Origin: an uncultured Prevotellaceae bacterium
Lineage (GTDB): Bacteria; Bacteroidota; Bacteroidia; Bacteroidales; Bacteroidaceae
DNA: 44,338 bases
Assembly: GCA_902769805.1 (NCBI GenBank)
Contig: CACXQL010000019.1
Coordinates: forward strand, 1 to 44,338
Reading direction: 5' to 3'
Shown here: one piece after another, positions 22,101 to 30,807 of the stretch
Layout: each line of letters starts with the position of its first letter
How positions within the stretch are numbered: position 1 is the stretch's first letter
The notes under the pieces: model-generated
Database searches by the model: none
What the model was told of the DNA's origin: nothing
The model's input: only the letters and a program-made list of their open reading frames with translations
Program-made: the position numbers and the translations under genes

Positions 22101-23903
22101 ATGAAAATGACAACTATCAACAGACGCTTTATTGTCGTTGCTCTCCTCACGCTAGTCAGCATGCTCGCAGTAGCACAGACTCAGAAAACAGACACTACGA
22201 GCACCCACCTGCTCAACGAAGTCCGTAAGTATTTTAACTCCAACAACGAAGGTGCATTCTACATCGCCTGCGAGAACTATCGTGAGTATTATCTGGCAAC
22301 GGGGGATCTCCCTCTTTACTACAAGGGTTGGATGCACGAAGTCCTCTATGATGTCAACCACAACCATTTCTACCGTGCCATGCGAAAGACAACACTGATG
22401 CGTAATGACATGAGAAAGCGGAAGGCGGAGACTGAGTATTATAACGCCACCCACCTGCAAGGGGTCATCTTTTCACTACGAGGCAATATCACCCTCGCCC
22501 ACCAGTATTTTGAACGCGCACTGGAAGAGGTAGACCATTCACGACCAACTAACCTCATCAACATCTATCTCGACCTCGCCAATATCGAGATGGATACTCA
22601 GCCACAGGAAGCCATGAAGCACCTGAACTGTGCCATTGACATCATCAAGGCTAACAATGGCAGGTATGAGTATAGCGACGCTATCGGCTTTAAGGTGATT
22701 GTCGCTTATGCCATGCGCGACTGGGATACCCTCAACAAAGCATACCAGGAGTACATGAAACTACAAGATACATTGGGTAATGACTTCAGTGTGACTTATT
22801 ATCACTATGTGAAAATCTGCAAGAACATTGCCGACCATCATTACGGAGAAGCAATCCGTCTCACCAACCTATTGACCAACTCCACTGACCAATATAAATT
22901 CCAGACAGAGATTTATGAGATGGCAGGTGATACTGCAAAAGCCTTCTTGGCACAGAAGCACTACTCTGCCGTCAAAGACTCCGTCAATAATGTCATCATG
23001 AGTGAGGAGATGGTGGGCTCCGCTAATGACCTTGCCCTTGCAGAGATGCAGAAAGAAGAATGTAGTGAACGCTCGGAGCGCATGAAGTGGAGTATGTTTG
23101 CCTTGGTTCCTTTCGCTTGTCTGATACCCTTTGCTGCCTGCCAATGCCATAAGCGTAAATACACCAAGAAACTGCAGCAGCAGAACCATGAACTGATGAT
23201 TGCACGCGACAAGGCCCAAGAGGCTGAGCGCATGAAGATTAGTTTCATCCAGAACATGAGTCACGAGGTGCGTACGCCCTTGAATGTCATCAGTGGCTTC
23301 GTCCAAGTCATCAGCGATCCAGACAATTCGATGAGTGAGGAAGAGCGTGCCGAGATGGCCACCCGCATTGCTAATAGTTCCGATCATATCGTACGTATCA
23401 TCAATGAGATACTTGATGTATCAGGAAAGGAGAGTATTCATTATCTTGACAAGAGCGACTCCGTCATTTGTAACGAGTTGGCAAGAAAGGTGTTACAGTC
23501 CTATCAAGACGAGTATAAAGATATTGATATCCGCTTCAACAGTAATCTGAAAGATAGTTTTAGGATTATTACCAATACTCAGGAAGCGGAAAAGGTTCTC
23601 AACAACCTCCTGAATAATGCCTGCAAGTTTACAGAACAAGGTTCCGTCACACTCTCCTGCTATCAGGATGAGTTAGAGAAGATGGTATGTTTCAGTGTGA
23701 CAGATACGGGCAAAGGCATCAAGGAAGGGGAGGAAGAGAAGATCTTTGAGCATTTCTATAAGGTGGATGCCTATAAAGAAGGAGTAGGACTAGGACTGCC
23801 TCTTGCCCGTCGTATTGCCCGTCAGTTGGGTGGCGATGTCATCCTTGACACCACCTACAAAGACGGCAGCCGCTTTATCCTGAAACTGCCTAAAGAACAA
23901 TAA
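22101..23903 (+). CDS. TPR-containing membrane sensor histidine kinase
   Basis: A 600-aa kinase with a signal-type N-terminus (FIVVALLTLVSMLAVAQ). An extracytoplasmic TPR region covers about 30-310 (LRGNITLAHQYFERALEEV is one unit). The membrane helix at about 331-350 is followed by a coiled coil. HisKA has its His in SHEVRTPLN (about 388). HATPase motifs: N-box NNACKFT (about 503), G1 DTGKGI (about 535), G2 GVGLGLPLA (about 562). No receiver domain and no response regulator nearby. Same architecture as the kinase at 3974-6010 and similar closing motifs (ARRIARQLGGDVILDTTYKD versus ARSIARRLGGDIRLDPTYNN), so they are paralogues. It is convergent with the NAD kinase gene, 3 bp apart. Confidence 0.9.
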   Translation: MKMTTINRRFIVVALLTLVSMLAVAQTQKTDTTSTHLLNEVRKYFNSNNEGAFYIACENYREYYLATGDLPLYYKGWMHEVLYDVNHNHFYRAMRKTTLMRNDMRKRKAETEYYNATHLQGVIFSLRGNITLAHQYFERALEEVDHSRPTNLINIYLDLANIEMDTQPQEAMKHLNCAIDIIKANNGRYEYSDAIGFKVIVAYAMRDWDTLNKAYQEYMKLQDTLGNDFSVTYYHYVKICKNIADHHYGEAIRLTNLLTNSTDQYKFQTEIYEMAGDTAKAFLAQKHYSAVKDSVNNVIMSEEMVGSANDLALAEMQKEECSERSERMKWSMFALVPFACLIPFAACQCHKRKYTKKLQQQNHELMIARDKAQEAERMKISFIQNMSHEVRTPLNVISGFVQVISDPDNSMSEEERAEMATRIANSSDHIVRIINEILDVSGKESIHYLDKSDSVICNELARKVLQSYQDEYKDIDIRFNSNLKDSFRIITNTQEAEKVLNNLLNNACKFTEQGSVTLSCYQDELEKMVCFSVTDTGKGIKEGEEEKIFEHFYKVDAYKEGVGLGLPLARRIARQLGGDVILDTTYKDGSRFILKLPKEQ

Positions 23904-23906
23904 AGA

Positions 23907-24791
23907 CTATCGGGTATCAGCGCCCCACATCATCTTTTCACGCAAGGTATTGAAATAACGGTGATCTGGACGTTTCACCACCTTGATATCATAAGGTGCA
24001 CGACGGAGTGTGATTTTCGTTCCTTCATTGCATTTCTCCGAACGACCGTCAATGGCAACGAGGAAGTTATGGCTACGGCTCTCCACGCCAAGTTCTATCA
24101 CGGAATTGTCGGGAAGAACTATCGGGCGCACATTCAGTGAGTGAGGAGCAACAGCCGTCATAGAAAACACCTTTGTACCTGGCACGATGATAGGTCCTCC
24201 GACAGATAATGAATAGGCCGTGGAACCTGTCGGAGTAGAGATCACAAGACCATCTGCCTGATAGGTATTCAGATACTGTCCGTTGATATTGGCTCGAATA
24301 CTAATCATCGAGGCAGAGTCACGTTTCAGGATAGCGACATCATTCAAAGCATAGGGACAGCCTTGTAACAGTTGACCGTCCGTCTCTACTAATATCACAG
24401 AACGTGTCTCCAAGGTGAAATCACCTTCATATAAAGCACTGATAATCCGTTCTATCTCATGGGCATTGACATCGGCAAGAAATCCCAAGCGTCCCGTATT
24501 AATTCCTAAGATGGGTATTTCCTTTGACCCCACCATACTTGCAGCACGAAGGAATGTTCCGTCACCTCCCATGGAGATAACAAAATCTGCATCAAAGTCA
24601 TTTCCCTCAAACACTCTCGTCACCTCAATCCGCAACTGCTGACCGTTTTGCAGGAAGTCATAGAACTCACGTTCCATATACACATCTGCCTTATACTCAG
24701 AGAGACTGGCGAGTATTTTCTGTATAGAAACAGACTTCTTCGGCTGGTAGGTATTGCCGAAAATAGCAAATCGTAGTTTTCGTGAAGCCAT
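23907..24791 (-). CDS. nadK: NAD kinase
   Basis: Phosphorylates NAD to NADP. The GGDGTFLRA motif (nucleotide and metal binding), a [12 protein letters not shown] block, [30 protein letters not shown] and [11 protein letters not shown] are all diagnostic. The best start is ATG 24791 ([16 protein letters not shown]), giving 294 aa, the usual family length. The frame extends to an ATG at 24860, but that part crosses the predicted promoter and has no similarity. Divergent from pdxJ with closely spaced promoters. Confidence 0.93.
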   Translation of the reverse strand: MASRKLRFAIFGNTYQPKKSVSIQKILASLSEYKADVYMEREFYDFLQNGQQLRIEVTRVFEGNDFDADFVISMGGDGTFLRAASMVGSKEIPILGINTGRLGFLADVNAHEIERIISALYEGDFTLETRSVILVETDGQLLQGCPYALNDVAILKRDSASMISIRANINGQYLNTYQADGLVISTPTGSTAYSLSVGGPIIVPGTKVFSMTAVAPHSLNVRPIVLPDNSVIELGVESRSHNFLVAIDGRSEKCNEGTKITLRRAPYDIKVVKRPDHRYFNTLREKMMWGADTR

Positions 24792-24833
24792 AAAATTTAT
24801 TGTCAATTTAGCCTTTATTTGGCAAACATTTAC

Positions 24834-24841
24834 TATCTTTG
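24834..24841 (+). promoter_or_regulatory. -7 box for pdxJ
   Basis: TATCTTTG on the plus strand, about 75 bp before the pdxJ ATG. It faces a minus-strand box 17 bp away. Confidence 0.6.
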
Positions 24842-24857
24842 CACTGATAATGCGCGA

Positions 24858-24865
24858 CAAAGATA
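24858..24865 (-). promoter_or_regulatory. -7 box for nadK
   Basis: TATCTTTG on the minus strand (CAAAGATA on plus), 66 bp before ATG 24791. The two transcripts would start within a few bases of each other or overlap. Confidence 0.55.
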
Positions 24866-24916
24866 CTGATTTTCAGTGAAAACACGCATAACTGAAGGAA
24901 TAAATTTAATCAGAAG

Positions 24917-25630
24917 ATGACAAAACTAAGTGTAAATATCAACAAAGTAGCTACCTTACGCAATGCCAGAGGTGGCAATAACCCGAACGTATTGACGGTG
25001 GCAAGAGACATAGAACAGTTTGGCGCACAGGGTATCACCGTACACCCTCGTCCTGACGAGCGGCACATCCGCTATCAAGACGTGCGCGACCTGAAACCGC
25101 TGATTACCACGGAGTTCAATATCGAGGGCAACCCCATCGACTCGTTCATCGAACTGGTATTGGAGGTGACTCCCAAGCAGGTGACACTGGTGCCTGACGG
25201 TCATGACCAGATCACGAGTAACCACGGTTGGGACACCATCGAGAACAAAGCGTTCCTCCAGGATGTCTGCAAGACGTTCAAGGATGCCGGTATCCGCACG
25301 AGCATCTTCGTCAATCCCGACCCGAAGATGGTGGAGGGTGCCAAGGTATGTGGTGCCGACCGGGTGGAACTGTACACTGAGCCCTATGCCTCCCACTATG
25401 CCGCCGACCGTGCCGCAGCCATCGCACCGTTCATCGCTGCTGCCGAGGAAGCAAGAAGGGTCGGACTGGGACTGAATGCGGGACACGACCTCTCGCTGGA
25501 GAACCTGCACTATTATCACGAGATGATTCCTTGGACGGACGAGGTGAGCATCGGTCATGCCTTGATATGCGACGCTCTCTATCTGGGATTCCAAGAGACT
25601 ATTAAACGTTATCTACAAGCATTACAATAA
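24917..25630 (+). CDS. pdxJ: Pyridoxine 5'-phosphate synthase
   Basis: Condenses 3-amino-2-oxopropyl phosphate with deoxyxylulose 5-phosphate to pyridoxine 5'-phosphate in the DXP-dependent vitamin B6 route. 237 aa, normal length. Recognisable blocks: [68 protein letters not shown]-like [27 protein letters not shown] and [13 protein letters not shown]. The active-site His, Glu and His are in these. It precedes a DJ-1-like gene by 4 bp. Confidence 0.96.
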   Translation: MTKLSVNINKVATLRNARGGNNPNVLTVARDIEQFGAQGITVHPRPDERHIRYQDVRDLKPLITTEFNIEGNPIDSFIELVLEVTPKQVTLVPDGHDQITSNHGWDTIENKAFLQDVCKTFKDAGIRTSIFVNPDPKMVEGAKVCGADRVELYTEPYASHYAADRAAAIAPFIAAAEEARRVGLGLNAGHDLSLENLHYYHEMIPWTDEVSIGHALICDALYLGFQETIKRYLQALQ

Positions 25631-25634
25631 GAAG

Positions 25635-26201
25635 ATGAAGAAAGTTTATGTTTTCCTAGCAGACGGCTTCGAGGATGTCGAGGCGCTGATCCCTGTAGAC
25701 GTATGGCGCCGGGGTGGACTGGACGTGACAACAGTAAGTATCATGGGTGACTACACGGTGGAGTCGGCACATGGGGTACGGATGATGGCAGACACGCTGA
25801 TCGAGGATGTCGATGTGAGCGACGCTGACCTGCTCTTCCTCCCCGGTGGAATGCCTGGTGCCAGCAATCTTTACGGCAACCAGCAGGTATGTGAGGCGGT
25901 GAAGGCGCAAGCAGAGAAAGGAAAGAAAGTGGCTGCCATCTGTGCGGCTCCTGCTGTCGTCTTAGGACAGCTGGGCATCCTCAACGGCAAGCGTGCCACC
26001 TGCTATCCTGGTTTTGAGAACATGCTGGAGGGTGCCACCTATACCGGTGGACTGATTACCATTGACGGCAACATCACCACTGGTGAGGGTCCCGCTGCCG
26101 CCTTCCCCTTTGCCTATGACCTGTTAGGACAACTTGTTAATCCACAAACAGCAAACCAGATTGCAGAGGGGATGCGTTTCAAACACCTGATGGAAGGGTA
26201 A
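25635..26201 (+). CDS. DJ-1/PfpI family protein
   Basis: A 188-aa alpha/beta protein of the DJ-1/ThiJ/PfpI family. The conserved Glu (ADGFEDVEAL), the GG in LFLPGGMPGA and the nucleophilic Cys in AAICAAPAVVLG are present, as is GKRATCYPGFENML. Family members are glyoxalases or protein/nucleotide deglycases, or redox-responsive chaperones; the exact activity is not visible here. It shares an operon with pdxJ and ispD. Its stop TAA is the first part of a GTAAAARR repeat. Confidence 0.9.
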   Translation: MKKVYVFLADGFEDVEALIPVDVWRRGGLDVTTVSIMGDYTVESAHGVRMMADTLIEDVDVSDADLLFLPGGMPGASNLYGNQQVCEAVKAQAEKGKKVAAICAAPAVVLGQLGILNGKRATCYPGFENMLEGATYTGGLITIDGNITTGEGPAAAFPFAYDLLGQLVNPQTANQIAEGMRFKHLMEG

Positions 26202-26250
26202 AAGGAAAAGTAAAAAGGTAAAAGGGTAAAAAAGTAAAAAGGTAAAAAAG
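26199..26250. repeat. GTAAAARR period-8 repeat filling the DJ-1-like/ispD gap
   Basis: About six units (GTAAAAGG, GTAAAAAG, GTAAAAGG, GTAAAAAA, GTAAAAAG, GTAAAAAA) with one AAAA interruption. The TAA stop at 26199-26201 lies in the first unit and the ispD GTG start follows 3 bp after the last. Confidence 0.9.
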
Positions 26251-26253
26251 GAA

Positions 26254-26943
26254 GTGGACTATATCATTATTGTTGCAGGAGGTAAAGGCTTGCGCATGGG
26301 AGGTGAAATTCCCAAGCAGTTTCTTCCTATTGGCGGGCGCCCTATCTTGATGCGTACGCTGGAACGGTTCCGCGAATATTCCACTACCCTGCAGATTATC
26401 TTGGTCTTACCTAAAGACCAGCAAGATTACTGGCTGCAACTTTGCAAGGAGTACGATTTCAAGGTTGACTATCAGATGACCGATGGTGGGGAGACCCGTT
26501 TTCATTCGGTACAGCACGGTCTTGCTTTGATTCCAGACGACGCAGAAGGTGTCGTGGGAGTTCATGACGGCGTGCGCCCCTTCCCCAGTATAGAGGTTAT
26601 CCGCAAATGCTATGAGACGGCAAGGGTGAAGCAAGCAGTCATCCCCGTCATCCCTGTGGTGGAAACGCTGCGCGTTATAGACCCTATAGGAACTATAGAA
26701 ACTATAGTCCCCACCCACACCGTCCCTCGCAATGACTATCGACTTGTACAGACACCCCAGACCTTTGATATCCAACTGTTGAAGGCTGCCAACCGACAAC
26801 CGTATAATGACAATTTCACGGATGATGCCTCTGTCGTCGAAGCCTTTGGACAGGAGATTACCTTAGTAGAAGGCAACCGCGAGAACATCAAGATCACCAC
26901 CCCTTACGATATGATAGTAGCAGAGGCCTTAGTTCAAGACTGA
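26254..26943 (+). CDS. ispD: 2-C-methyl-D-erythritol 4-phosphate cytidylyltransferase, GTG start
   Basis: Transfers CMP to MEP in the non-mevalonate isoprenoid pathway. 229 aa. The nucleotide-binding [15 protein letters not shown] (G-G-x-G-x-R-M-x4-P-K-Q), [20 protein letters not shown] and [12 protein letters not shown] are diagnostic. The start is GTG directly after a repeat array; the usual family N-terminus (DYIIIVAGG) begins there. A period-9 repeat encodes PIGTIETIV before the conserved [13 protein letters not shown], making this loop longer than usual. Confidence 0.95.
   Translation: MDYIIIVAGGKGLRMGGEIPKQFLPIGGRPILMRTLERFREYSTTLQIILVLPKDQQDYWLQLCKEYDFKVDYQMTDGGETRFHSVQHGLALIPDDAEGVVGVHDGVRPFPSIEVIRKCYETARVKQAVIPVIPVVETLRVIDPIGTIETIVPTHTVPRNDYRLVQTPQTFDIQLLKAANRQPYNDNFTDDASVVEAFGQEITLVEGNRENIKITTPYDMIVAEALVQD
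26684..26710. repeat. Period-9 CTATAG repeat inside ispD
   Basis: Three units CTATAGGAA, CTATAGAAA, CTATAGTCC, in frame (encoding the PIGTIETIV stretch). Same unit as the intergenic repeat at 12300-12326. Confidence 0.8.
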
Positions 26944-26959
26944 CAATAAACTGTGAACG

Positions 26960-29065
26960 ATGAACTATGAACTGCTAAGCCAAGACATCCAATACCTGCC
27001 AGGTGTAGGTCCTAACAGGAAGAAGATGCTCAGTCAGGAACTGGGCATTGAAAACTTTGGTGACCTGTTGCAGTATTTCCCCTATAAGCATGTAGACCGA
27101 AGTCGTCTCTATAACATCCATGAACTAACCGGCAACATGCCTTTCGTACAAGTCAAGGGACACATCCTCAGCTTCGAGACTTTTAAGATGAGTGCCCGCA
27201 AGGAACGCGTGGTAGCTCATTTTACAGATGGAAGCGGAAAGGTGATGGACCTCACCTGGTTCAACGGGGGGAAATATGCCAAACAGAGTTATAAGATTGG
27301 GACGGAGTATATCGTCTTCGGACGACCAAATGTCTATAACGGGCGTATCAACGTGACACACCCTGATATTGATGCTGCAGACAAATTGGAACTCTCCACG
27401 ATGGGTATGCAGCCCTATTACAACACGACGGAGAAGATGAAGAAAAGCGGATTGAACTCCCGTTGCCTAGAACGTCTTGTCAAGACACTCCTCGACGTGT
27501 TGAAAGAGCCGCTACCAGAGACACTTCCTGACTTCATCACGAACCGACTCCATCTCATGAGCCGTGACGAAGCATTGCGGAAGATTCACTATCCACAAGA
27601 CAGCAAAGAATTGGAACGGGCTCGTGTCCGACTGAAATTCGAAGAACTCTTCTATGTCCAGTTGAACATCCTCAGATATGCCAGCGACCATCGCCGCAAA
27701 TACAGGGGATATGTATTCACGAAAGTAGGTGATAACTTCAATTCTTTCTATCATAACCATCTGCCCTTCGAACTGACTGGAGCACAGAAACGAGTGATTC
27801 GTGAAATTCGCAAAGACACGGGCAGTGGACGACAGATGAACCGTCTGTTGCAAGGCGATGTAGGTTCTGGGAAAACACTCGTCGCACTTATGTCTATGCT
27901 CATTGCCTTGGATAACGGCTATCAGGCATGTATCATGGCTCCGACGGAAATACTCGCTGAACAGCACCTGCAGACCATCCGCGACTTCCTGGGTGACATG
28001 CCTATCCGGGTAGAACTGCTAACAGGTATTGTCAAAGGCAAGAAACGACAGGAAGTCCTTGAGGGACTCCTGGACGGGAGTGTGCAGATTCTTGTAGGTA
28101 CCCATGCCGTCATCGAGGACACCGTACAGTTTGCCCATCTCGGCATGGTCGTTGTCGATGAGCAACATCGCTTCGGCGTGGCTCAGAGAGCCAAGTTATG
28201 GAACAAGAGTGCCAATCCGCCTCATGTATTGGTGATGACGGCAACACCTATTCCACGCACCCTTGCGATGACACTTTACGGTGATTTGGACGTGAGTGTC
28301 ATCGACGAACTGCCGCCAGGAAGGAAACCTGTTGTTACCACGCATGTCTTCGACCGTAGTATGCCGTCACTCTATGACAGCATACGGAACCAGATACGAC
28401 AAGGCAGACAAATCTATATCGTCTTCCCACTCATCGAGGAAAGTGAGAAGATAGACCTCAAGAACCTTGAAGATGGCTTTGAGGTGTTAACGCAGGTCTT
28501 CCCAGAATTCCGTCTGAGTAAGGTACACGGTAAGATGAAACCCAAGGATAAAGAGGAAGAGATGCAACACTTCGTGAATGGCGAGACACAGATGCTTGTC
28601 GCCACTACCGTCATCGAAGTCGGTGTCAACGTTCCCAATGCTTCGGTGATGGTCATTATGGAGGCACAGCGCTTCGGTCTCAGTCAGTTACATCAGTTGC
28701 GAGGACGCGTCGGACGTGGTGCCGATCAGAGTTATTGCATCTTAGTAACCTCTCCTCAGTTGAGCGAGGACACACGCAAGCGCATCGACATCATGTGTGA
28801 GACGAATGACGGTTTCCGTATTGCCGAGGCAGACCTGAAACTGCGTGGTCCTGGCGACTTGGAAGGTACCCAGCAAAGCGGTATGGCTTTCGACTTGAAA
28901 ATCGCAGATATTGCCCGTGACGGACAACTCGTTCAGATGGCTCGTGATGAGGCACAGGTCATCATCGAGGATGATCCGGAATGCCGTTCCGACAAGTATC
29001 TGATGCTATGGAACAGACTCAAACAACTACGGAAAACAAATATTAACTGGTCTGCTATTTCTTAA
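26960..29065 (+). CDS. recG: ATP-dependent DNA helicase RecG
   Basis: Branch-migration helicase that reverses stalled replication forks and processes Holliday junctions. 701 aa. The N-terminal wedge/OB-fold domain covers about 50-250 (YLPGVGPNRKKML at the start). Helicase motifs: I GDVGSGKT, Ia PTEILAEQH, II DEQHRFG, III TATPIPRT, V TTVIEVGVNVPNA and VI QLRGRVGRG; the C-terminal RecG-specific ADLKLRGPGDLEGTQQSG is clear. It follows ispD after 16 bp. Confidence 0.97.
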   Translation: MNYELLSQDIQYLPGVGPNRKKMLSQELGIENFGDLLQYFPYKHVDRSRLYNIHELTGNMPFVQVKGHILSFETFKMSARKERVVAHFTDGSGKVMDLTWFNGGKYAKQSYKIGTEYIVFGRPNVYNGRINVTHPDIDAADKLELSTMGMQPYYNTTEKMKKSGLNSRCLERLVKTLLDVLKEPLPETLPDFITNRLHLMSRDEALRKIHYPQDSKELERARVRLKFEELFYVQLNILRYASDHRRKYRGYVFTKVGDNFNSFYHNHLPFELTGAQKRVIREIRKDTGSGRQMNRLLQGDVGSGKTLVALMSMLIALDNGYQACIMAPTEILAEQHLQTIRDFLGDMPIRVELLTGIVKGKKRQEVLEGLLDGSVQILVGTHAVIEDTVQFAHLGMVVVDEQHRFGVAQRAKLWNKSANPPHVLVMTATPIPRTLAMTLYGDLDVSVIDELPPGRKPVVTTHVFDRSMPSLYDSIRNQIRQGRQIYIVFPLIEESEKIDLKNLEDGFEVLTQVFPEFRLSKVHGKMKPKDKEEEMQHFVNGETQMLVATTVIEVGVNVPNASVMVIMEAQRFGLSQLHQLRGRVGRGADQSYCILVTSPQLSEDTRKRIDIMCETNDGFRIAEADLKLRGPGDLEGTQQSGMAFDLKIADIARDGQLVQMARDEAQVIIEDDPECRSDKYLMLWNRLKQLRKTNINWSAIS

Positions 29066-29115
29066 TGTAAAGTGTTAAAATACACACAAATAGTGTTAAC
29101 GCGCACTGCATTTTC

Positions 29116-29146
29116 TTTGTTCTTTGTATAATAATTCGTATCTTTG
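29116..29146 (+). promoter_or_regulatory. Promoter of the M23/NlpC/CapA gene group
   Basis: TTTG (29116-29119), 19-nt spacer, TATCTTTG (29139-29146), 51 bp before the ATG. Full match. Confidence 0.78.
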
Positions 29147-29197
29147 CAACGTTCTATTTTTCAGACAGAACAATTTACGAACCGAAATCAATAAAAT

Positions 29198-30169
29198 ATG
29201 CTTATTAAAAAACTGAAGACTTTTGCGATTTTAACAGTGGCTGCAACATTTTCTATCCCCATGATGGGACAAGACTTGTTAGCACGCCAAGCCCCCATTG
29301 ACCGTAAGATGAAGGCCGTCGACAGCATGGCTCTTCACAGACTGATACAAGCAGAGAGCTATGAGTCTCCTGCCGCTGATCTCTATAACGACTGGAACAA
29401 CAGATACGCTCATCAGGCAAGTGTATTGCCCGATACTTTCCGTATCGACCTGAGAGGCTTCCACATGCCTACCACCAGTCGTGTTCTGACCAGTAACTTC
29501 GGTGCACGTTGGGGACGTCAGCACAAAGGTCTGGATATCAAAGTATATATTGGTGATACCATCCGCGCCGCTTTCAGTGGTAAGGTACGTATCGTCAGAT
29601 ATGAAGGAAAAGGCTATGGTAAGTATGTCGTCATCCGCCACTATAACGGACTGGAGACCATCTACGGACACATGTCCAAACAACTCGTAACAGAGGATCA
29701 GGAAGTTCGTGCTGGTGATCCTATCGGGCTCGGTGGTAACACGGGTCGCAGTACTGGTTCTCACCTGCATTTCGAGACTCGTCTGTGTGGTATCGCCTTG
29801 AATCCTGCCCTGATGTTCGACTTCAAGAATCAGGATGTGGTAGATGACTATTATGTATTCCGTAAGTCTACTTATAACCGTGAGTCCGCAGAGGCTACAC
29901 GTCTTCGTGGCGTAGGTGGCGTTGCTGTTAATGGTGATTTGGACATCCCCATGTCACGTCAGTCCTATGCTTCTGCTTCCACACAGCCTGCAAGGGCTAA
30001 GAGTAGCAATGTGAAGACTCATAGTACCCGTTTCCACAAGGTATCAAAGGGTGAGACTCTTTCTTCCATTGCCAAGAAACGTGGCATGACCGTAAGTGCT
30101 ATCTGTAAGCTGAATCATATCAAGTCAACTTCCAAGATTCGTCCAGGACAGATCCTGAGATACAACTAA
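29198..30169 (+). CDS. M23-family endopeptidase with LysM domain
   Basis: Peptidoglycan-cleaving or envelope-remodelling metallopeptidase, 323 aa. Signal peptide (FAILTVAATFSIPMMGQ). The M23 zinc motifs are HKGLDIKV (H-x3-D) and HLHFE (H-x-H), with GYGKYVVIRHYNGLETIYGH between them. The C-terminal LysM domain (about 277-323, HKVSKGETLSSIAKKRGMT then VSAICKLNH) binds peptidoglycan. A Ser/Thr-rich linker separates them. First gene of a cell-wall group with NlpC/P60 and CapA-like genes. Confidence 0.94.
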   Translation: MLIKKLKTFAILTVAATFSIPMMGQDLLARQAPIDRKMKAVDSMALHRLIQAESYESPAADLYNDWNNRYAHQASVLPDTFRIDLRGFHMPTTSRVLTSNFGARWGRQHKGLDIKVYIGDTIRAAFSGKVRIVRYEGKGYGKYVVIRHYNGLETIYGHMSKQLVTEDQEVRAGDPIGLGGNTGRSTGSHLHFETRLCGIALNPALMFDFKNQDVVDDYYVFRKSTYNRESAEATRLRGVGGVAVNGDLDIPMSRQSYASASTQPARAKSSNVKTHSTRFHKVSKGETLSSIAKKRGMTVSAICKLNHIKSTSKIRPGQILRYN

Positions 30170-30179
30170 TTAGTAGTCT

Positions 30180-30196
30180 GGCAGCATAAGGCTGCC
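30180..30196 (+). other. Intergenic hairpin without T run
   Basis: GGCAGC (30180-30185), ATAAG, GCTGCC (30191-30196), extended by GTC/GAC beyond a bulge. It lies between the M23 and NlpC/P60 genes. The lack of a T run speaks against a terminator; an RNA-processing or 3'-protecting stem is possible. Confidence 0.5.
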
Positions 30197-30213
30197 GACT
30201 CAAAACCATTAGA

Positions 30214-30783
30214 ATGAAACAGAAAATCATATTTTGCATCCTACTGATGCTTCTATCCTCTGTGGATGTTGCAGTAGCAAAGGGCAAGAAAAAGAAAGCA
30301 AAGAAAATCCAACGGACAGAGACCGTTTATGAAGAGATCGACAACTTCGATTTCCTCTATGCCGATGGTTATGATGTCAACATGAGTTTTGCCTCTACTG
30401 ACGATATCCTGAACAAGGCAACATCCCTGTTAGGTGCCCGTTATCGCAGTGGTAGCAAGGGTCCATATACCTTCGACTGCTCCGGCTTCACCAGTTATGT
30501 CTATGGACAGAACAATATCTCTATCGGATGTTCCTCTCGTGACCAGTATGCACGAAACATCCCCATCCGTCGTGAAGAGATGCAGCCTGGTGATTTGGTA
30601 TTCTTCACCAGCCCGAATTCTGGTCGTAATGTTGGACATGTAGGTATCGTCATCGACTACGATCCTATCAACGACACCTTCATCTTCATCCATGCCAGCA
30701 GCAAGAACGGTGTGAAGATCAGCAATTCTACAGACGGCAATTATATGCGCCGATATGTTGGTGTCCGCCGTGTGGCAAAGTGA
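30214..30783 (+). CDS. NlpC/P60 family cysteine peptidase
   Basis: Secreted peptidoglycan endopeptidase, 189 aa, probably cutting the stem peptide. Signal peptide (IIFCILLMLLSSVDVAVA). The catalytic Cys is in TFDCSGFTSYVY, His in GHVGIVIDY, and the third polar residue in FIHASSKNG; PGDLVFF precedes the His. Single catalytic domain, with a short Lys-rich region (KGKKKKAKK) after the signal. Operon with M23 and CapA-like genes. Confidence 0.93.
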   Translation: MKQKIIFCILLMLLSSVDVAVAKGKKKKAKKIQRTETVYEEIDNFDFLYADGYDVNMSFASTDDILNKATSLLGARYRSGSKGPYTFDCSGFTSYVYGQNNISIGCSSRDQYARNIPIRREEMQPGDLVFFTSPNSGRNVGHVGIVIDYDPINDTFIFIHASSKNGVKISNSTDGNYMRRYVGVRRVAK

Positions 30784-30807
30784 GAATTATAAACAATTGA
30801 AGATAAA

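Noticed and set aside
24842-24916. Riboswitch in the pdxJ leader.
   Set aside because: The leader is about 70 nt, A-rich and without strong paired segments; no known class recognised.
26199-26250. Regular repeats reminiscent of a CRISPR array.
   Set aside because: Units are 8 bp with no spacers of unique sequence, and no cas genes are present.
30180-30196. Terminator between the M23 and NlpC/P60 genes.
   Set aside because: Good stem but no T run follows, and the genes look like one operon; listed only as a hairpin.
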